A DNA stretch of 64,000 nt from Pseudomonas triticicola (GCF_019145375.1 NZ_JAHSTX010000001.1:3931501-3995500), one strand, 5' to 3'. Positions 40,265 through 51,046 are shown, numbered from the stretch's first letter. Translations and numbers: made by a program. Notes: generated from the sequence alone by a model not told the origin.

Positions 40265-40852
40265 ATGTCGCTGACATCCGTTTGTGTGTTTTGCGGTGCC
40301 AACGCCGGTACCGTGCCGGCTTACACCGAAGCTGCCGTGGCCCTCGGCCGGGCATTGGCCGAGCGTAATCTGACGCTGGTCTACGGCGGTGGTGCCGTCG
40401 GTTTGATGGGCATTGTCGCTGATGCCGCGCTCGCCGCTGGCGGCGAAGTGATCGGCATCATTCCGCAAAGCCTGATGGACAAGGAGATCGGCCACAAGAG
40501 CCTGACGCGCCTGGAAGTGGTCGACGGCATGCATGCGCGCAAGGCGCGGATGGCTGAGCTGAGCGATGCGTTCATCGCCCTGCCCGGCGGCCTCGGCACG
40601 CTGGAAGAGCTGTTCGAAGTCTGGACCTGGGGCCAGCTCGGCTACCACGGCAAGCCTTTGGGGCTGCTGGAAGTGAACGGTTTCTACAGCAAGCTCACGG
40701 CTTTTCTCGATCATATCGTCGGCGAAGGCTTCGTTCGCGCGCCACACCGTGACATGCTGCAAGTGAGCGAATCGCCAGATTCCCTGCTCGACGCCCTCGA
40801 TCAGTGGCAGCCGACCGTCACGCCCAAGTGGGTCGACCAAAAACCCGGTTAA
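40265..40852 (+). CDS. LOG family protein (TIGR00730 nucleotide 5'-monophosphate phosphoribohydrolase)
   Basis: 195 residues from the ATG at 40265 (an ATG at 40261 is out of frame). Rossmann-like with the LOG signature [20 protein letters not shown] and the GGGAVGLMG loop. LOG enzymes release free cytokinin bases from nucleotides in plants; bacterial relatives cleave purine nucleotide monophosphates (PpnN-like small type). Ortholog position next to azurin as in P. aeruginosa PA4923. Confidence 0.92.
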   Translation: MSLTSVCVFCGANAGTVPAYTEAAVALGRALAERNLTLVYGGGAVGLMGIVADAALAAGGEVIGIIPQSLMDKEIGHKSLTRLEVVDGMHARKARMAELSDAFIALPGGLGTLEELFEVWTWGQLGYHGKPLGLLEVNGFYSKLTAFLDHIVGEGFVRAPHRDMLQVSESPDSLLDALDQWQPTVTPKWVDQKPG

Positions 40853-40920
40853 CCCCCGGACACCGATACAGGGCAGAATACGCGCCGCTCAACCTCACCT
40901 TCGACCCCAGAGGATCGCCC

Positions 40921-41109
40921 ATGGCCAAACCCAATTACTCCTTCGCCAAACGTCAACGAGACCTGGCAAAGGAACAGAAGAAAGAGGAAAAGCTTCAGCG
41001 CAAGAAGCAAACCGCTGAAGAAGCGGCACTGAACCCTGACGGTGAAGTGGCGACCGATGATGATGTTGATGCATCCGATGCACCGAAAGATCAGGCGCCC
41101 GACGCCTGA
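40921..41109 (+). CDS. Conserved small charged protein, unknown function
   Basis: 62 residues from the ATG at 40921 (AGAGGA upstream): MAKPNYSFAKRQRDLAKEQK then a KKEEKLQRKKQ stretch and an acidic Asp-rich tail. A Lys/Glu-rich helix plus an acidic tail; no catalytic motif, no signal. It follows the LOG gene by 68 bp, as in other pseudomonads. Confidence 0.75.
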   Translation: MAKPNYSFAKRQRDLAKEQKKEEKLQRKKQTAEEAALNPDGEVATDDDVDASDAPKDQAPDA

Positions 41110-41218
41110 GCCCCACCGGGTTTGATGATCGAATCAGACCCTGCGGATTTGTGACGGGGCTGGCAGTTCTGCTGCCGGCCCTCACAGCCCTGCTTTCCCT
41201 GAAACACCAAAATCCCCT

Positions 41219-41306
41219 GTGGGAGCGAGCCTGCTCGCGAATGCGGTATATCTGTTACAAATCTATTGGCTGACCTGACGCTTTCGCGAGCAGGCTCGCT
41301 CCCACA
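41219..41306. repeat. REPIN, family A
   Basis: Inverted pair around a 40-bp loop, between the small charged protein and the stop of the transglutaminase gene. Confidence 0.94.
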
Positions 41307-41318
41307 TCTGAAAACTCA

Positions 41319-42209
41319 TCAATTCTGAGGCATCACCGTAACCCGCACTTCCGGGTCATGATTACCGCCACCGAGAATCACCCCCCGCAACGGCGACACA
41401 TCGGAGAAATCCCTTCCCCACGCCAGCGTGATGTGTTCCAGCGCCGGCCGCACATTGTTGGTCGGATCGAAATCCACCCAGCCCGATACCGGACAGAACA
41501 CCGATACCCACGCATGCAAGGCGTCGGCGCCGATCAGGCGTGGCTGCCCCGGCGGCGGCTGGGTGAGCAGGTAGCCGCTGACATAACGCGCCGCCAGACC
41601 GCGCGAGCGCACACAGGCCAGCATCAGATGAGCGAAGTCCTGACACACGCCGCGTCGACGCTCCAGCACTTCCACCAGCGGCGTCGCCACTTGGGTGGCT
41701 TCGGCATCGAAGGTGAATTCACTGAATATCTTCTGCATCAGCGCCTGCACCCCGAGCAGCAACGGTCGCCCTGGCGGAAAACAGCTTTGCGAGAACTCGA
41801 CGAAGCTGCGCTTCAAATGCACATAAGGAGACTGGAACCGGTAGCGACAGGCTTCGAGCAAGTCGGCGGACAGCGGCTGACTGCTGTAAGTCAGCGCATC
41901 GCGGGTCTGCTCCCACGCTGGCGACTGGTTGAAATCCAACGCCGGTCGCGCCAGCACCTCGACCGTCAGCCGGGCGTTGACCTGCAATTCATCATGGGGC
42001 CGCTCAAACGCCAGCCGTGTCAGCGGATTTCCGAATACATCCAGCTCATCACGGCGCATGGTCGGCTCGGGACTGATCAACAGTTGCTGCTCGGTGCAGC
42101 GCTGCCAGCTGCATTCGCGCGGCCACAGGTGCGCCAGTTGCTGCGCGAGGGAGACCGGGCTGTCGTAGTGATAACAGGTGTCGTGAAAGATCTGATATTG
42201 AGCGCTCAT
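41319..42209 (-). CDS. Transglutaminase-like cysteine protease family protein
   Basis: 296 residues from the ATG at 42209, which overlaps the upstream stop (TGATG). It has the N-terminal bacterial transglutaminase-like beta domain (CYHYDSPVSLAQQLAHLWPR) and the catalytic core: Cys in RRGVCQDFAHLMLACVRSRG, His in ADALHAWVSVFCP and Asp in WVDFDPTNNVRP. Third gene of a three-gene operon with an alpha-E/ATP-grasp protein and a DUF2126 protein. This combination has been proposed to make or cut an amide-linked peptide, but no product is known. Confidence 0.9.
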   Translation of the reverse strand: MSAQYQIFHDTCYHYDSPVSLAQQLAHLWPRECSWQRCTEQQLLISPEPTMRRDELDVFGNPLTRLAFERPHDELQVNARLTVEVLARPALDFNQSPAWEQTRDALTYSSQPLSADLLEACRYRFQSPYVHLKRSFVEFSQSCFPPGRPLLLGVQALMQKIFSEFTFDAEATQVATPLVEVLERRRGVCQDFAHLMLACVRSRGLAARYVSGYLLTQPPPGQPRLIGADALHAWVSVFCPVSGWVDFDPTNNVRPALEHITLAWGRDFSDVSPLRGVILGGGNHDPEVRVTVMPQN

Positions 42210-44695
42210 CACACGGACACCGTACGCTGACTAACATCATCGACATGGGCGAAATGGCGCAGGGCCAGACGATCCGATACCTGGCCGCTGGCTTCGGCGA
42301 TTTCCTGCAACAGATCGGCCAGACCATCCAGCGCGGCACGTACGCTGGATTTGCCGAACAAAGGATTTTCCAGACAACCGAGATCAAACCGCGACAGGCG
42401 CTCGACCAGTTGCGGCAGCGCGGTTTCCCGAGGCGCGGCGAAATCGTCGTTCAGGCGTTTCAGCGTGCGGGTCACCAGTTTCAGCTGAAACAGCACCGCG
42501 TGGGGGTTCTGCTCATCCAGCAGCAGCAAATCCAGCACCGGAATCAGTTGCGCCACCGCCAGATAGCGCGAGCGATAGGTGATGCTGCTGTTACCCAACT
42601 CCAGCAACCACTCCAGCCCGGCCTGATCGAAAGCACCCGCACCGCGCAGAAATGCGGCGAGGCTGCTGCTGAGAAATTGCAGGCGTTCGATGCGCCGGCC
42701 AATCATCAGAAAGCGCCAGCCTTCGTCGCGGGTCATGTCATCCAGGGCAAACCCCGACAGCGCTGCCAGCGACATCACCAGACGGTTGAGGAAGTCCAGC
42801 AGTTCGCCGAAGTCCGGTTCATCGACTTCCAGCTCCAGCGCCTCGCGCTGCAATTCGACCAGCGCCTGCCAGTTTTCCCGGGACAGCTTTCCGCGCACTT
42901 GCGACGCAGCCCACTGCAAGCGTTGCAGGTTGGAACGCAGGCTGAACGACCAGTCCTCGCCCAGCAACGCAGCGAGCAGGCGCTGCGGCAGTTCGCCCTC
43001 ATCCGGCAACAGCGCCAGCCGCTCGCCGAGATCGACCGCTGCTTGCAGCGCCTGCGGATCATCGCCATCGACGTAACGCGTGAGCATGATGCGCAGCAGC
43101 CGCGCGCTGTCGTCACAGCGCTCGCAGTAGCGGCCGAACCAGAACAGATTTTCCACCACCCGCGACGGCAGATATGGATCGCGGCGGACCAGATCGTGCA
43201 CGCCGACATTGCGCTGCGCCTTCCACTGCTCGCCACTTGGCGCACGATCGCTGAGCACCCAGGTGTCCTTGCTCGCCCCGCCGCGCTGCATCGACACCAC
43301 CTCGGCATCGGCGTCGGCCGCCACTCGGGTCAGACCACCCGGCAACACGCGGTAGCCGTCGTGGCTGGCCACCGCATACATGCGCATGCCGATCGCGCGG
43401 GGTTGCAGATGACCGTCCTCGGCTTGCCAGACCGGCGCCTGCGACAGTTGCGCAAGCTCTTGCGCGACGTAGGCATAAGGCCGTGCCTGCATACGCTGCG
43501 CCAGCTCGAGGCGCTGACTTTCATTCAAGTCACGGCCGAAAACAGGCGCGAAACTCTGCGACGGGAACGCCGGTTTGATCAACAGCTCCGGGAGTTTTTC
43601 CAGTGCCTGCGCCAGCACCGGCGCTTCACCGCACCACCAGGTGGCGATCGAAGGCAGGATCAGTTCTTCGCCGAACAGGTATTGATTGATCTTCGGCAAA
43701 AACCCCAGCAGCCCCGGCGATTCCAGCACGCCGCTGCCCAGCGCATTGGCCACCAGCACCCGCCCCTGCCGCACCGCCTCAAGCAGACCGGGGACGCCAA
43801 GCGCCGAGTCGGTCCGCAGTTCCAGCGGGTCGCAGAAATCATCGTCGAGGCGGCGCATGATCGCGTGCACCCGGCGCAGGCCGCTGAGGGTTTTCAGGTA
43901 CACCGTGGCATTGCGCACCGTCAGATCGCCGCCCTCGACCAGCGGATAACCGAGCTGGCGCGCCAGATACAGATGTTCGAAATAACTTTCATTGAACCGC
44001 CCCGGCGTCAGCAGCACCACCAGCGGTGCGTCATCGCCCTGCGGTGCCTGACGGGCCAAAGTTTCCTGCAAGGTGCGGAAGAAACCGGCCAGATGCTGGA
44101 CCTTAAGATCGCGGTACAAATCGGGAAAGGCGCGGGAGACGATGGTGCGGTTTTCCAGCGCATAGCCGGCCCCGGACGGCGCCTGCGTGCGATCGGCAGT
44201 GACCCACCAGCGACCATCCGGTGTGCGCGCCAGATCCACGGCATACAAATGCAGAAAGGCTGACTCGGGCGGGGCAATGCCCTGACAGGGCCAGAGAAAA
44301 TTGTTGTGCCCGAACACCAGCTCTGCCGGCAGCAGGCCTTCACTGATCAACCGTTGCGGACCGTACAGATCCGCCAGCACTGCGTTGAGCAAGCGCGCAC
44401 GCTGAGCGATGCCGGCGGACAATTGCTGCCATTCAGCAGCCGCGATCACATGGGGCAGCAGATCCAGCTCCCACGGCCGATCAGCGCCCTTGGGATCGGC
44501 ATAGACGTTATAGGTGACGCCGTTTTCCTGAATCTGCCGCGCCAGCAAGGCCTGACGCTGCACCAGTTGCGCCGGGCTGCTGCGCTGCAACTGATCGAAC
44601 AGCCGCTGCCAATGCGCACGCACTGCGCCGCTGCCGTCGAGCAGTTCGTGATAGGTGCCCGCAGTCAGCGGGTAGCGGTCTAACAGGTCAGGCAT
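42209..44695 (-). CDS. Fused circularly permuted ATP-grasp and alpha-E domain protein
   Basis: 828 residues from MPDLLDRYPLTAGTYHELLD. The N-terminal ~480 residues are a circularly permuted type-2 ATP-grasp (FNESYFEHLYLARQLGYPLV, LVANALGSGVLESPGLLGFL, WWCGEAP). The C-terminal ~320 residues are an all-helical alpha-E domain (LVRRDPYLPSRVVENLFWFG, RYCERCDDSARLLRI). In many bacteria the two are separate genes; here they are fused. ATP-grasp enzymes make acyl-phosphate-activated amide bonds, so peptide ligation is the likely chemistry. Confidence 0.9.
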   Translation of the reverse strand: MPDLLDRYPLTAGTYHELLDGSGAVRAHWQRLFDQLQRSSPAQLVQRQALLARQIQENGVTYNVYADPKGADRPWELDLLPHVIAAAEWQQLSAGIAQRARLLNAVLADLYGPQRLISEGLLPAELVFGHNNFLWPCQGIAPPESAFLHLYAVDLARTPDGRWWVTADRTQAPSGAGYALENRTIVSRAFPDLYRDLKVQHLAGFFRTLQETLARQAPQGDDAPLVVLLTPGRFNESYFEHLYLARQLGYPLVEGGDLTVRNATVYLKTLSGLRRVHAIMRRLDDDFCDPLELRTDSALGVPGLLEAVRQGRVLVANALGSGVLESPGLLGFLPKINQYLFGEELILPSIATWWCGEAPVLAQALEKLPELLIKPAFPSQSFAPVFGRDLNESQRLELAQRMQARPYAYVAQELAQLSQAPVWQAEDGHLQPRAIGMRMYAVASHDGYRVLPGGLTRVAADADAEVVSMQRGGASKDTWVLSDRAPSGEQWKAQRNVGVHDLVRRDPYLPSRVVENLFWFGRYCERCDDSARLLRIMLTRYVDGDDPQALQAAVDLGERLALLPDEGELPQRLLAALLGEDWSFSLRSNLQRLQWAASQVRGKLSRENWQALVELQREALELEVDEPDFGELLDFLNRLVMSLAALSGFALDDMTRDEGWRFLMIGRRIERLQFLSSSLAAFLRGAGAFDQAGLEWLLELGNSSITYRSRYLAVAQLIPVLDLLLLDEQNPHAVLFQLKLVTRTLKRLNDDFAAPRETALPQLVERLSRFDLGCLENPLFGKSSVRAALDGLADLLQEIAEASGQVSDRLALRHFAHVDDVSQRTVSV

Positions 44696-44783
44696 GGAAA
44701 GCTCGGCAGACAGCAGGGAACGGTCAGACTAACGCAGGCACATGACACGCGGATATACGAAAAATCCGCGTGTTGCGTAGGCT

Positions 44784-47700
44784 CTAGTAACGGCGCAGGT
44801 CGATGGTCATCGGTAGCTCGTCATTGATTTCTACCTTGGGTACGGGAAGTTTCCCCGGCGTGTGTCCGAGGCGGAAAAACCGCGCCATGCGCCGGCTCTC
44901 CGCTTCATTGGCATTGACCGGCAAGGTCTCGTAATTGCGCCCACCGGGATGGGCGACGTGGTACTGGCAACCACCCAGCGAACGCCCCATCCAGGTATCG
45001 AGCAGGTCGAACACCAACGGCGCGTGCACCGGTATGGTCGGATGCAGACAGTTCGCTGGTTGCCAGGCTCGAAAGCGCACCCCGGCGACAAACTCACCCA
45101 CCCGCCCGGTCGGGTGCAACGGCACCGCGACGCCATTGCAAGTCAGCAGATAGCGCTGTGGCGGCAAGCCGTTGAGCTTGACCTGCAAGCGCTCCAGCGA
45201 TGAATCGACGTAACGCACCGTGCCGCCCGCCGAGCCCTCCTCGCCCAGCACGTGCCAGGGTTCGAGCGCCTGACGCAGCTCCAGCTCGATGCCATTGACG
45301 GCGTAGTCACCGACCTTGGGAAAACGAAACTCCAGATGCGCCGCGAACCACTCCGCACGCAACGGATAGCCGGCGTTGTTGAGTTCGACGATAACGTCGG
45401 CGAAATCCTGCTCGATAAAGTGCGGCAGCAGAAAGCGGTCGTGCAGCTCGGTGCCCCAGCGCGCCAGTTTCGCCGGCGCATAAGGCTCGCGCCAGAACCG
45501 CGCGACCAGTGCCCGCAGCAACAACTGCTGAGCCAGACTCATGCGCGCATGGGGCGGCATTTCAAAAGCGCGCAGTTCCAGCAAGCCGAGACGCCCGGTG
45601 GCGCCGTCCGGTGAATACAGTTTGTCGATGCAGAATTCGGCGCGATGGGTATTGCCGGTGACGTCGATCAGCAGATTGCGCAACAGTCGATCGACCAGCC
45701 ACGGCGCACATTCCTCGCCCGGTTCCGGCATCTGCGCGAAAGCGATTTCCAGTTCGTACAAGGCGTCATTACGCGCCTCGTCGACCCGTGGCGCTTGGGA
45801 CGTCGGGCCGATGAAGAGGCCGGAAAACAGGTACGACAGCGAAGGATGGTTGTGCCAGTAACTGATCAGGCTGCGCAGCAGATCCGGCCGCCGCAGAAAC
45901 GGTGAGTCCGCCGGTGTCGCGCCGCCAAGGACGAAATGGTTGCCGCCGCCGGTGCCGGTGTGGCGCCCGTCGATCATGAACTTCTCGGTGGTCAGCCGGG
46001 TCTGTCGTGCCTGTTCATAGAGAAACTCAGTGCGCTCGACCAACTCGTCCCAAGTCGCCGATGGCTGCACGTTGACCTCGATCACGCCCGGGTCCGGAGT
46101 GACACGGAAATTGCTCAGGCGCGGATCACTCGGCGGTTCATAGCCTTCCAGCAGTACCGGGCAATGCAGTTCTTCGGCGGTGGCCTCAATGGCCGAGACC
46201 AGTTCCAGATAATCCTCGACCCGCTCCAGCGGCGGCATGAACAGACACAGCCGCCCTTCGCGGGCCTCGGCGCAGAATGCGGTGCGGGTCAGCCAGTCAG
46301 CGGACTCATCGATTTTCGGCACCCGCTCATCCAGGACAGCCGGTTCACCGTGAACACCGAGCTGCGCCAGATCCGGCAGTTCAGCGAAGTCCTGATTCGG
46401 ATCGTTGGGATGGATGAACGGATATTCCGCCGCTTTCACCCACGGCTGCGAGGCCAGCGGCAAGCGGTAACCCAGCGGCGAATCCCCCGGCACCAAGCGA
46501 CAGTCCTCATCACGCAGATACCAACGCCCGCTCTGCCATTGATCGCCCTTGGCCGTGCGCGCCAGTGGCAGCACCTGGCCGATCACCTTGTTCAGGCCCT
46601 GACTGAAGACCTTGCGCAACCGCGCGCGCTCCAGCGGTTCCTCCAGACGCGAATCTTCGGCGCTGACGTTGCCGGGCAACGCGCCCTCACGCCAGAGGTA
46701 ATAGAGATGATCCTCGTAAGCCGGGAAGACGAAGCGTGCAGGCAACTTCAGGCGCTCGGCGACGCTGGCGAGAAAGCGTCCGGCCAGTTCGCCGTCGGCG
46801 CCATAGTCCTGCTGCTCGTCGGCGATCAACGCGTCGTTGTGCCAGATCGGCTGACCGTCGCGGCGCCAGTAACAATTGAGCGACCAGCGCGGCAACTGCT
46901 CGCCGGGATACCACTTGCCCTGACCGAAATGCACCAGCCCCTGCGGCGCGTATTGCTTGCGCATGCGTTGGAACAGTTCGGCGGACAGCCGACGCTTGTC
47001 CGGCCCCAGCGCGGCAGTGTTCCATTCGGCGCCGTCCGGGTCGTCAATGGAGACGAAGGTCGGTTCGCCGCCCATGGTCAGGCGCACATCGCCTTCGAGC
47101 AGATCGGCATCGATCTGCCGCCCCAGCGCCTGGATCGCCCGCCACTGTTCATCGGTGTAGGGCTTGGTGACACGTGGCGCTTCCCAGATTCGCTCGACCG
47201 ACATTTCGTGGCTGAACTGTGTCTCGCAAGGTTCGACCAGACCACTGATCGGCGCCGCCGAGGACGGATCGGGACTGCACGCCAACGGAATATGCCCTTC
47301 CCCGGCGAACAACCCGGACGTCGCATCAAGGCCAATCCAGCCGGCCCCCGGCAGATACACCTCGCACCAGGCGTGCAGGTCGGTGAAGTCGACTTCGGTG
47401 CCGGACGGGCCGTCGAGGCTTTTCAAATCGGCGGTCAGTTGAATCAGGTAGCCGGAAACAAACCGCGCCGCCAGACCGAGATTGCGCAACAGCTGCACCA
47501 GCAACCATGCCGAATCACGGCAGGAACCGGAGGCGTGTTGCAGTGTGTGCTCCGGAGTCTGCACGCCGGGCTCCATGCGGATCAGGTAGCCGATGTCTTC
47601 GCTGAGGCGCTGATTGAGCGCCACCAGAAAATCCACCGCCGGCAGTGGCGTGCGGTCGATGCTGTCCAGGTAAGCCTTGAACGTTGGCGTCAGCGGCAGG

Positions 47701-48059
47701 GTTTCGAGGTACGGCGCCAACTCCTTGCGCTCGTCGGCGGCGTAGCTGAACGGGATTCGCTCGGCGTACGGTTCGAGGAAGAAATCGAACGGATTGAACA
47801 CCGCCATTTCCGCTACCAGATCGACTTCGATGCGCAGCTCTGCGGTTTTTTCCGGAAACACCAGACGTGCCAGGTAATTACCCTGGGGGTCCTGCTGCCA
47901 GTTGATGAAATGCTGCTCGGGCGAGACTTTCAGCGCATAGGAAAGAATTCGCGTGCGGCTGTGGGGCGCCGGGCGCAGGCGGACGATCTGCGGGCCGAGT
48001 TCGACAGCGCGGTCGTAGCGATAATGCGTGACGTGATGCAATGCGACATGGATCGACAC
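44784..48059 (-). CDS. Transglutaminase-like protein with DUF2126
   Basis: 1091 residues with a GTG start at 48059, supported by AGGAGG 6 bp upstream. The N-terminal ~300 residues are a transglutaminase domain: Cys in HASGSCRDSAWLLVQLLR, His in FTDLHAWCEVYLPG, Asp in IGLDATSGL. The rest is the DUF2126 region (LTMGGEPTFVSIDDPDGAEW; TGGGNHFVLGGATPADSPFL), glutamine-synthetase-like folds having been proposed for this region. First gene of the three-gene operon; only 88 bp separate it from the ATP-grasp gene. Confidence 0.9.
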   Translation of the reverse strand: MSIHVALHHVTHYRYDRAVELGPQIVRLRPAPHSRTRILSYALKVSPEQHFINWQQDPQGNYLARLVFPEKTAELRIEVDLVAEMAVFNPFDFFLEPYAERIPFSYAADERKELAPYLETLPLTPTFKAYLDSIDRTPLPAVDFLVALNQRLSEDIGYLIRMEPGVQTPEHTLQHASGSCRDSAWLLVQLLRNLGLAARFVSGYLIQLTADLKSLDGPSGTEVDFTDLHAWCEVYLPGAGWIGLDATSGLFAGEGHIPLACSPDPSSAAPISGLVEPCETQFSHEMSVERIWEAPRVTKPYTDEQWRAIQALGRQIDADLLEGDVRLTMGGEPTFVSIDDPDGAEWNTAALGPDKRRLSAELFQRMRKQYAPQGLVHFGQGKWYPGEQLPRWSLNCYWRRDGQPIWHNDALIADEQQDYGADGELAGRFLASVAERLKLPARFVFPAYEDHLYYLWREGALPGNVSAEDSRLEEPLERARLRKVFSQGLNKVIGQVLPLARTAKGDQWQSGRWYLRDEDCRLVPGDSPLGYRLPLASQPWVKAAEYPFIHPNDPNQDFAELPDLAQLGVHGEPAVLDERVPKIDESADWLTRTAFCAEAREGRLCLFMPPLERVEDYLELVSAIEATAEELHCPVLLEGYEPPSDPRLSNFRVTPDPGVIEVNVQPSATWDELVERTEFLYEQARQTRLTTEKFMIDGRHTGTGGGNHFVLGGATPADSPFLRRPDLLRSLISYWHNHPSLSYLFSGLFIGPTSQAPRVDEARNDALYELEIAFAQMPEPGEECAPWLVDRLLRNLLIDVTGNTHRAEFCIDKLYSPDGATGRLGLLELRAFEMPPHARMSLAQQLLLRALVARFWREPYAPAKLARWGTELHDRFLLPHFIEQDFADVIVELNNAGYPLRAEWFAAHLEFRFPKVGDYAVNGIELELRQALEPWHVLGEEGSAGGTVRYVDSSLERLQVKLNGLPPQRYLLTCNGVAVPLHPTGRVGEFVAGVRFRAWQPANCLHPTIPVHAPLVFDLLDTWMGRSLGGCQYHVAHPGGRNYETLPVNANEAESRRMARFFRLGHTPGKLPVPKVEINDELPMTIDLRRY

Positions 48060-48246
48060 GGCGTGCCTCCTGCGAGCCTTGGGCGTATGGGAAAGCGCGC
48101 AAGACTTATGCCATGCACAGGCTTGCGCGCTTTCGCGAAATGCTCAAGGCAGTACAGCACCAAAACCGGGCGATGCGAGGAAATGCTTGGACTCAGTTGC
48201 ACGCAAATGTTGCGGACGCTGATTCTTGCCGTGTTTGATCGGACGC

Positions 48247-48312
48247 TTTCGCGAGCAGGCTCGCTCCCACATGTGCAATGCGTTCCCCTGTAGGAGCGAG
48301 CCTGCTCGCGAA
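48247..48312. repeat. REPIN, family A
   Basis: Inverted pair around ATGTGCAATGCGTTCCCC. The right arm starts TAGGAGC, a hybrid towards the family-B arm. Part of the 456-bp gene-free stretch before ygiQ. Confidence 0.92.
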
Positions 48313-48332
48313 GAGGCCAGCGGCAACAACTT

Positions 48333-48466
48333 GATCGTTCCCACGCTCTGCGTGGGAATGCAGCCCGTGACGCTACGCGTCACAACCATGTTCGACAATA
48401 CTGCGAGTAACGGCTGGAACGCAGAGCGTCCCGAGAGGCATTCCCACGCGGAGCGTGGGAACGATC
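48333..48466. repeat. Inverted repeat of the GATCGTTCCCACGC type
   Basis: GATCGTTCCCACGCTCTGCG and its complement ending CGGAGCGTGGGAACGATC enclose an ~80-bp middle with smaller palindromes (TGACGCTACGCGTCA). A separate, longer repeat family known from pseudomonads. Together with the REPIN it fills the gap 48060-48515. Confidence 0.85.
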
Positions 48467-48471
48467 AGCAA

Positions 48472-48495
48472 AACGCCAACCCGAAGGTTGGCGTT
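48472..48495 (-). terminator. Terminator downstream of ygiQ
   Basis: Perfect 10-bp stem AACGCCAACC / GGTTGGCGTT with a 4-nt loop; on the minus strand it is followed by TTTGCTGATC, about 20 bp after the ygiQ stop. Confidence 0.75.
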
Positions 48496-48515
48496 CTGTT
48501 CAGCTCAAGCAGTGT

Positions 48516-50819
48516 CTAGCGCGGCACGACCGGCTTGCGTGTCGGCTTCGGCCCTTTGCCTTTGGCCGCATCCTTGCGCTCCTTGGCCGCCTGCTGGTTG
48601 CGGGCGAATGCCGCAGCCTTGGCCTGTTCACGCTTGTCCCACGGATTACCGCCATCACTGGCACGCGGCGGCAGACCGCTGTGCTGGGTGAGAATCTTGG
48701 TGGTCTTCTCTTTGGCGACCTTGTGGCTGCCGGCCGGCGTCGAGTTCTTGCGACGGGCGCTCTGGTAGCTGTCGGTGGCCGGCTGATGCGCCGGAATCAG
48801 TTGATCCTTGCCGGGCCCGATCAGATCGGCGCGGCCCATGCGGATCAGCGCTTCACGCAGCATCGGCCAGCCTTTCGGGTCGTGATAACGCAAGAATGCC
48901 TTGTGCAGACGACGCTGATCTTCGCTCTTGACGATGGTCACGCCGTCGCTCTTGTACGTCACCTTGCGCAGCGGGTTCTTGCCCGAGTGGTACATCGCGG
49001 TGGCGGTGGCCATCGGCGACGGGTAGAACGCCTGCACCTGGTCGGCGCGGAAGCCGTTGCCCTTGAGCCACAGAGCGAGGTTCATCATGTCTTCGTCGGT
49101 GGTACCCGGGTGGGCGGCGATGAAGTACGGAATCAGGTACTGCTCCTTGCCCGCTTCCTTGGTGTACTTCTCGAACATGCGCTTGAACTTGTCATAGCTG
49201 CCAATGCCCGGTTTCATCATCTGGTTGAGCGGACCTTCCTCGGTATGCTCCGGGGCGATCTTCAGGTAGCCGCCAACGTGGTGGGTCACCAGCTCCTTGA
49301 CGTATTCCGGCGACTCGACCGCGAGATCGTAACGCAGGCCCGACGCGATCAGAATCTTCTTCACGCCCGGCAAGGCACGGGCGCTGCGGTACAGCTGAAT
49401 CAGCGACGAGTGATCGGTATTCAGGTTCGGGCAGATGCCCGGGAACACGCACGACGGCTTGCGGCACGCGGATTCGATTTCCGGGCTTTTGCAGGCGATG
49501 CGGTACATGTTCGCGGTCGGGCCGCCGAGGTCGGAGATGACACCGGTAAAGCCCGGCACCTTGTCGCGGATCTCTTCGATTTCACGAATGATCGATTCTT
49601 CGGAACGGTTCTGGATGATCCGGCCTTCGTGCTCGGTGATCGAGCAGAAAGTGCAGCCACCAAAGCAGCCACGCATGATGTTCACCGAGAAACGGATCAT
49701 GTCGTAGGCCGGGATCTTCTCCTTGCCGTACGCCGGGTGCGGCACACGCGCGTAAGGCATGCCGAACACGTAGTCCATTTCTTCAGTGGTCATCGGAATC
49801 GGCGGCGGGTTGAACCAGACATCGAGCTCGCCATGCTTCTGCACCAGCGCACGGGCGTTGCCCGGGTTGGTTTCCAGGTGCAACACGCGGTTGGCGTGGG
49901 CGTACAGCACCGGGTCGTTACGCACCTTTTCCATCGAGGGCAGGCGGATCACGGTCTTGTCGCGGGTCATGCGCGGGCTGGCCAGAATCTGCACGACCTT
50001 GGCTTCCTGCGGATCTTCGACCGGGCCTTTTTCCTGCTCGATGGCGCAGGCCTGGGTGTCCTGGGTATTGACGTACGGGTTGATGATCTTGTCGACCTTG
50101 CCCGGACGGTCGATGCGCGTGGAGTCGACTTCGTACCAGCCCTGCGGCGTGTCGCGACGGATGAACGCGGTGCCGCGCACATCGGTGATGTCTTCGATCT
50201 TGTGGCCCCACGACAGGCGCTGGGCGACTTCGACGATGGCGCGCTCAGCGTTGCCGTAAAGAAGAATGTCGGCGCTGGCGTCGATCAGGATCGAGTTGCG
50301 CACGCGATCCTGCCAATAGTCGTAGTGGGCGATGCGTCGCAGCGAGGCTTCGATGCCGCCGAGCACGATCGGCACGTGCTTGTAGGCTTCCTTGCAGCGC
50401 TGGCTGTAAACCAGGCTGGCGCGATCCGGACGCTTGCCGGCCATGCCGCCGGGCGTGTACGCGTCATCGGAACGGATTTTCTTGTCCGCGGTGTAGCGGT
50501 TGATCATCGAGTCCATGTTGCCCGCCGCGACGCCGAAGAACAGGTTCGGCTCGCCGAGCTTCATGAAGTCGTCTTTGGACTGCCAGTTCGGCTGCGCGAT
50601 GATCCCGACGCGGAAGCCTTGCGACTCCAGCAGCCGGCCGATGATCGCCATGCCGAACGACGGATGATCGACGTAGGCATCACCGGTAACAATGATGATG
50701 TCGCACGAATCCCAGCCGAGCTGATCCATCTCCTCCCTGCTCATCGGCAGGAATGGCGCTGGCCCGAAACATTCGGCCCAATATTTTGGATAGTCAAATA
50801 ACGGCTTGGCTGCTTGCAT
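48516..50819 (-). CDS. ygiQ: YgiQ family radical SAM protein
   Basis: 767 residues from the ATG at 50819 ([20 protein letters not shown]). The radical SAM cluster is [19 protein letters not shown] (CxxxCxxC). An N-terminal YgiQ-specific domain ([18 protein letters not shown]) precedes it and a basic Lys/Ala-rich tail ends the protein ([20 protein letters not shown]). Function unknown; widely conserved. It is divergent from the effector-like genes at 51047. Confidence 0.95.
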   Translation of the reverse strand: MQAAKPLFDYPKYWAECFGPAPFLPMSREEMDQLGWDSCDIIIVTGDAYVDHPSFGMAIIGRLLESQGFRVGIIAQPNWQSKDDFMKLGEPNLFFGVAAGNMDSMINRYTADKKIRSDDAYTPGGMAGKRPDRASLVYSQRCKEAYKHVPIVLGGIEASLRRIAHYDYWQDRVRNSILIDASADILLYGNAERAIVEVAQRLSWGHKIEDITDVRGTAFIRRDTPQGWYEVDSTRIDRPGKVDKIINPYVNTQDTQACAIEQEKGPVEDPQEAKVVQILASPRMTRDKTVIRLPSMEKVRNDPVLYAHANRVLHLETNPGNARALVQKHGELDVWFNPPPIPMTTEEMDYVFGMPYARVPHPAYGKEKIPAYDMIRFSVNIMRGCFGGCTFCSITEHEGRIIQNRSEESIIREIEEIRDKVPGFTGVISDLGGPTANMYRIACKSPEIESACRKPSCVFPGICPNLNTDHSSLIQLYRSARALPGVKKILIASGLRYDLAVESPEYVKELVTHHVGGYLKIAPEHTEEGPLNQMMKPGIGSYDKFKRMFEKYTKEAGKEQYLIPYFIAAHPGTTDEDMMNLALWLKGNGFRADQVQAFYPSPMATATAMYHSGKNPLRKVTYKSDGVTIVKSEDQRRLHKAFLRYHDPKGWPMLREALIRMGRADLIGPGKDQLIPAHQPATDSYQSARRKNSTPAGSHKVAKEKTTKILTQHSGLPPRASDGGNPWDKREQAKAAAFARNQQAAKERKDAAKGKGPKPTRKPVVPR

Positions 50820-51046
50820 GTCGACGACCGGTGTTGAAGTGAAAAATCGCGGGCGCGGAATATAGCACAAATTTTGACCAATTCCGACGACGGTGGTCGG
50901 TTTCTCTGTGCGCTGCTCCCGCGCCACCAACCCGCCACACATTACGCGTTTTGTTGCACGCACGACGCACGAAACGGCAAGGAAGCCGCCCGCCCTTCGC
51001 ACTCCCAAGAGCAGCGGGGCATTAGAAATGTAAAGGAAGACAGGCA

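Noticed and set aside
42245..44263. 672-codon open frame antisense to the ATP-grasp gene
   Set aside because: Shadow frame, Gln/Arg/His-rich, no ribosome site; the sense gene is a known fusion.
45936..48293. 785-codon open frame antisense to the DUF2126 gene
   Set aside because: The opposite strand has a clear transglutaminase/DUF2126 protein with catalytic residues and a ribosome site; the antisense protein is rich in Arg/Gln/His without domains.
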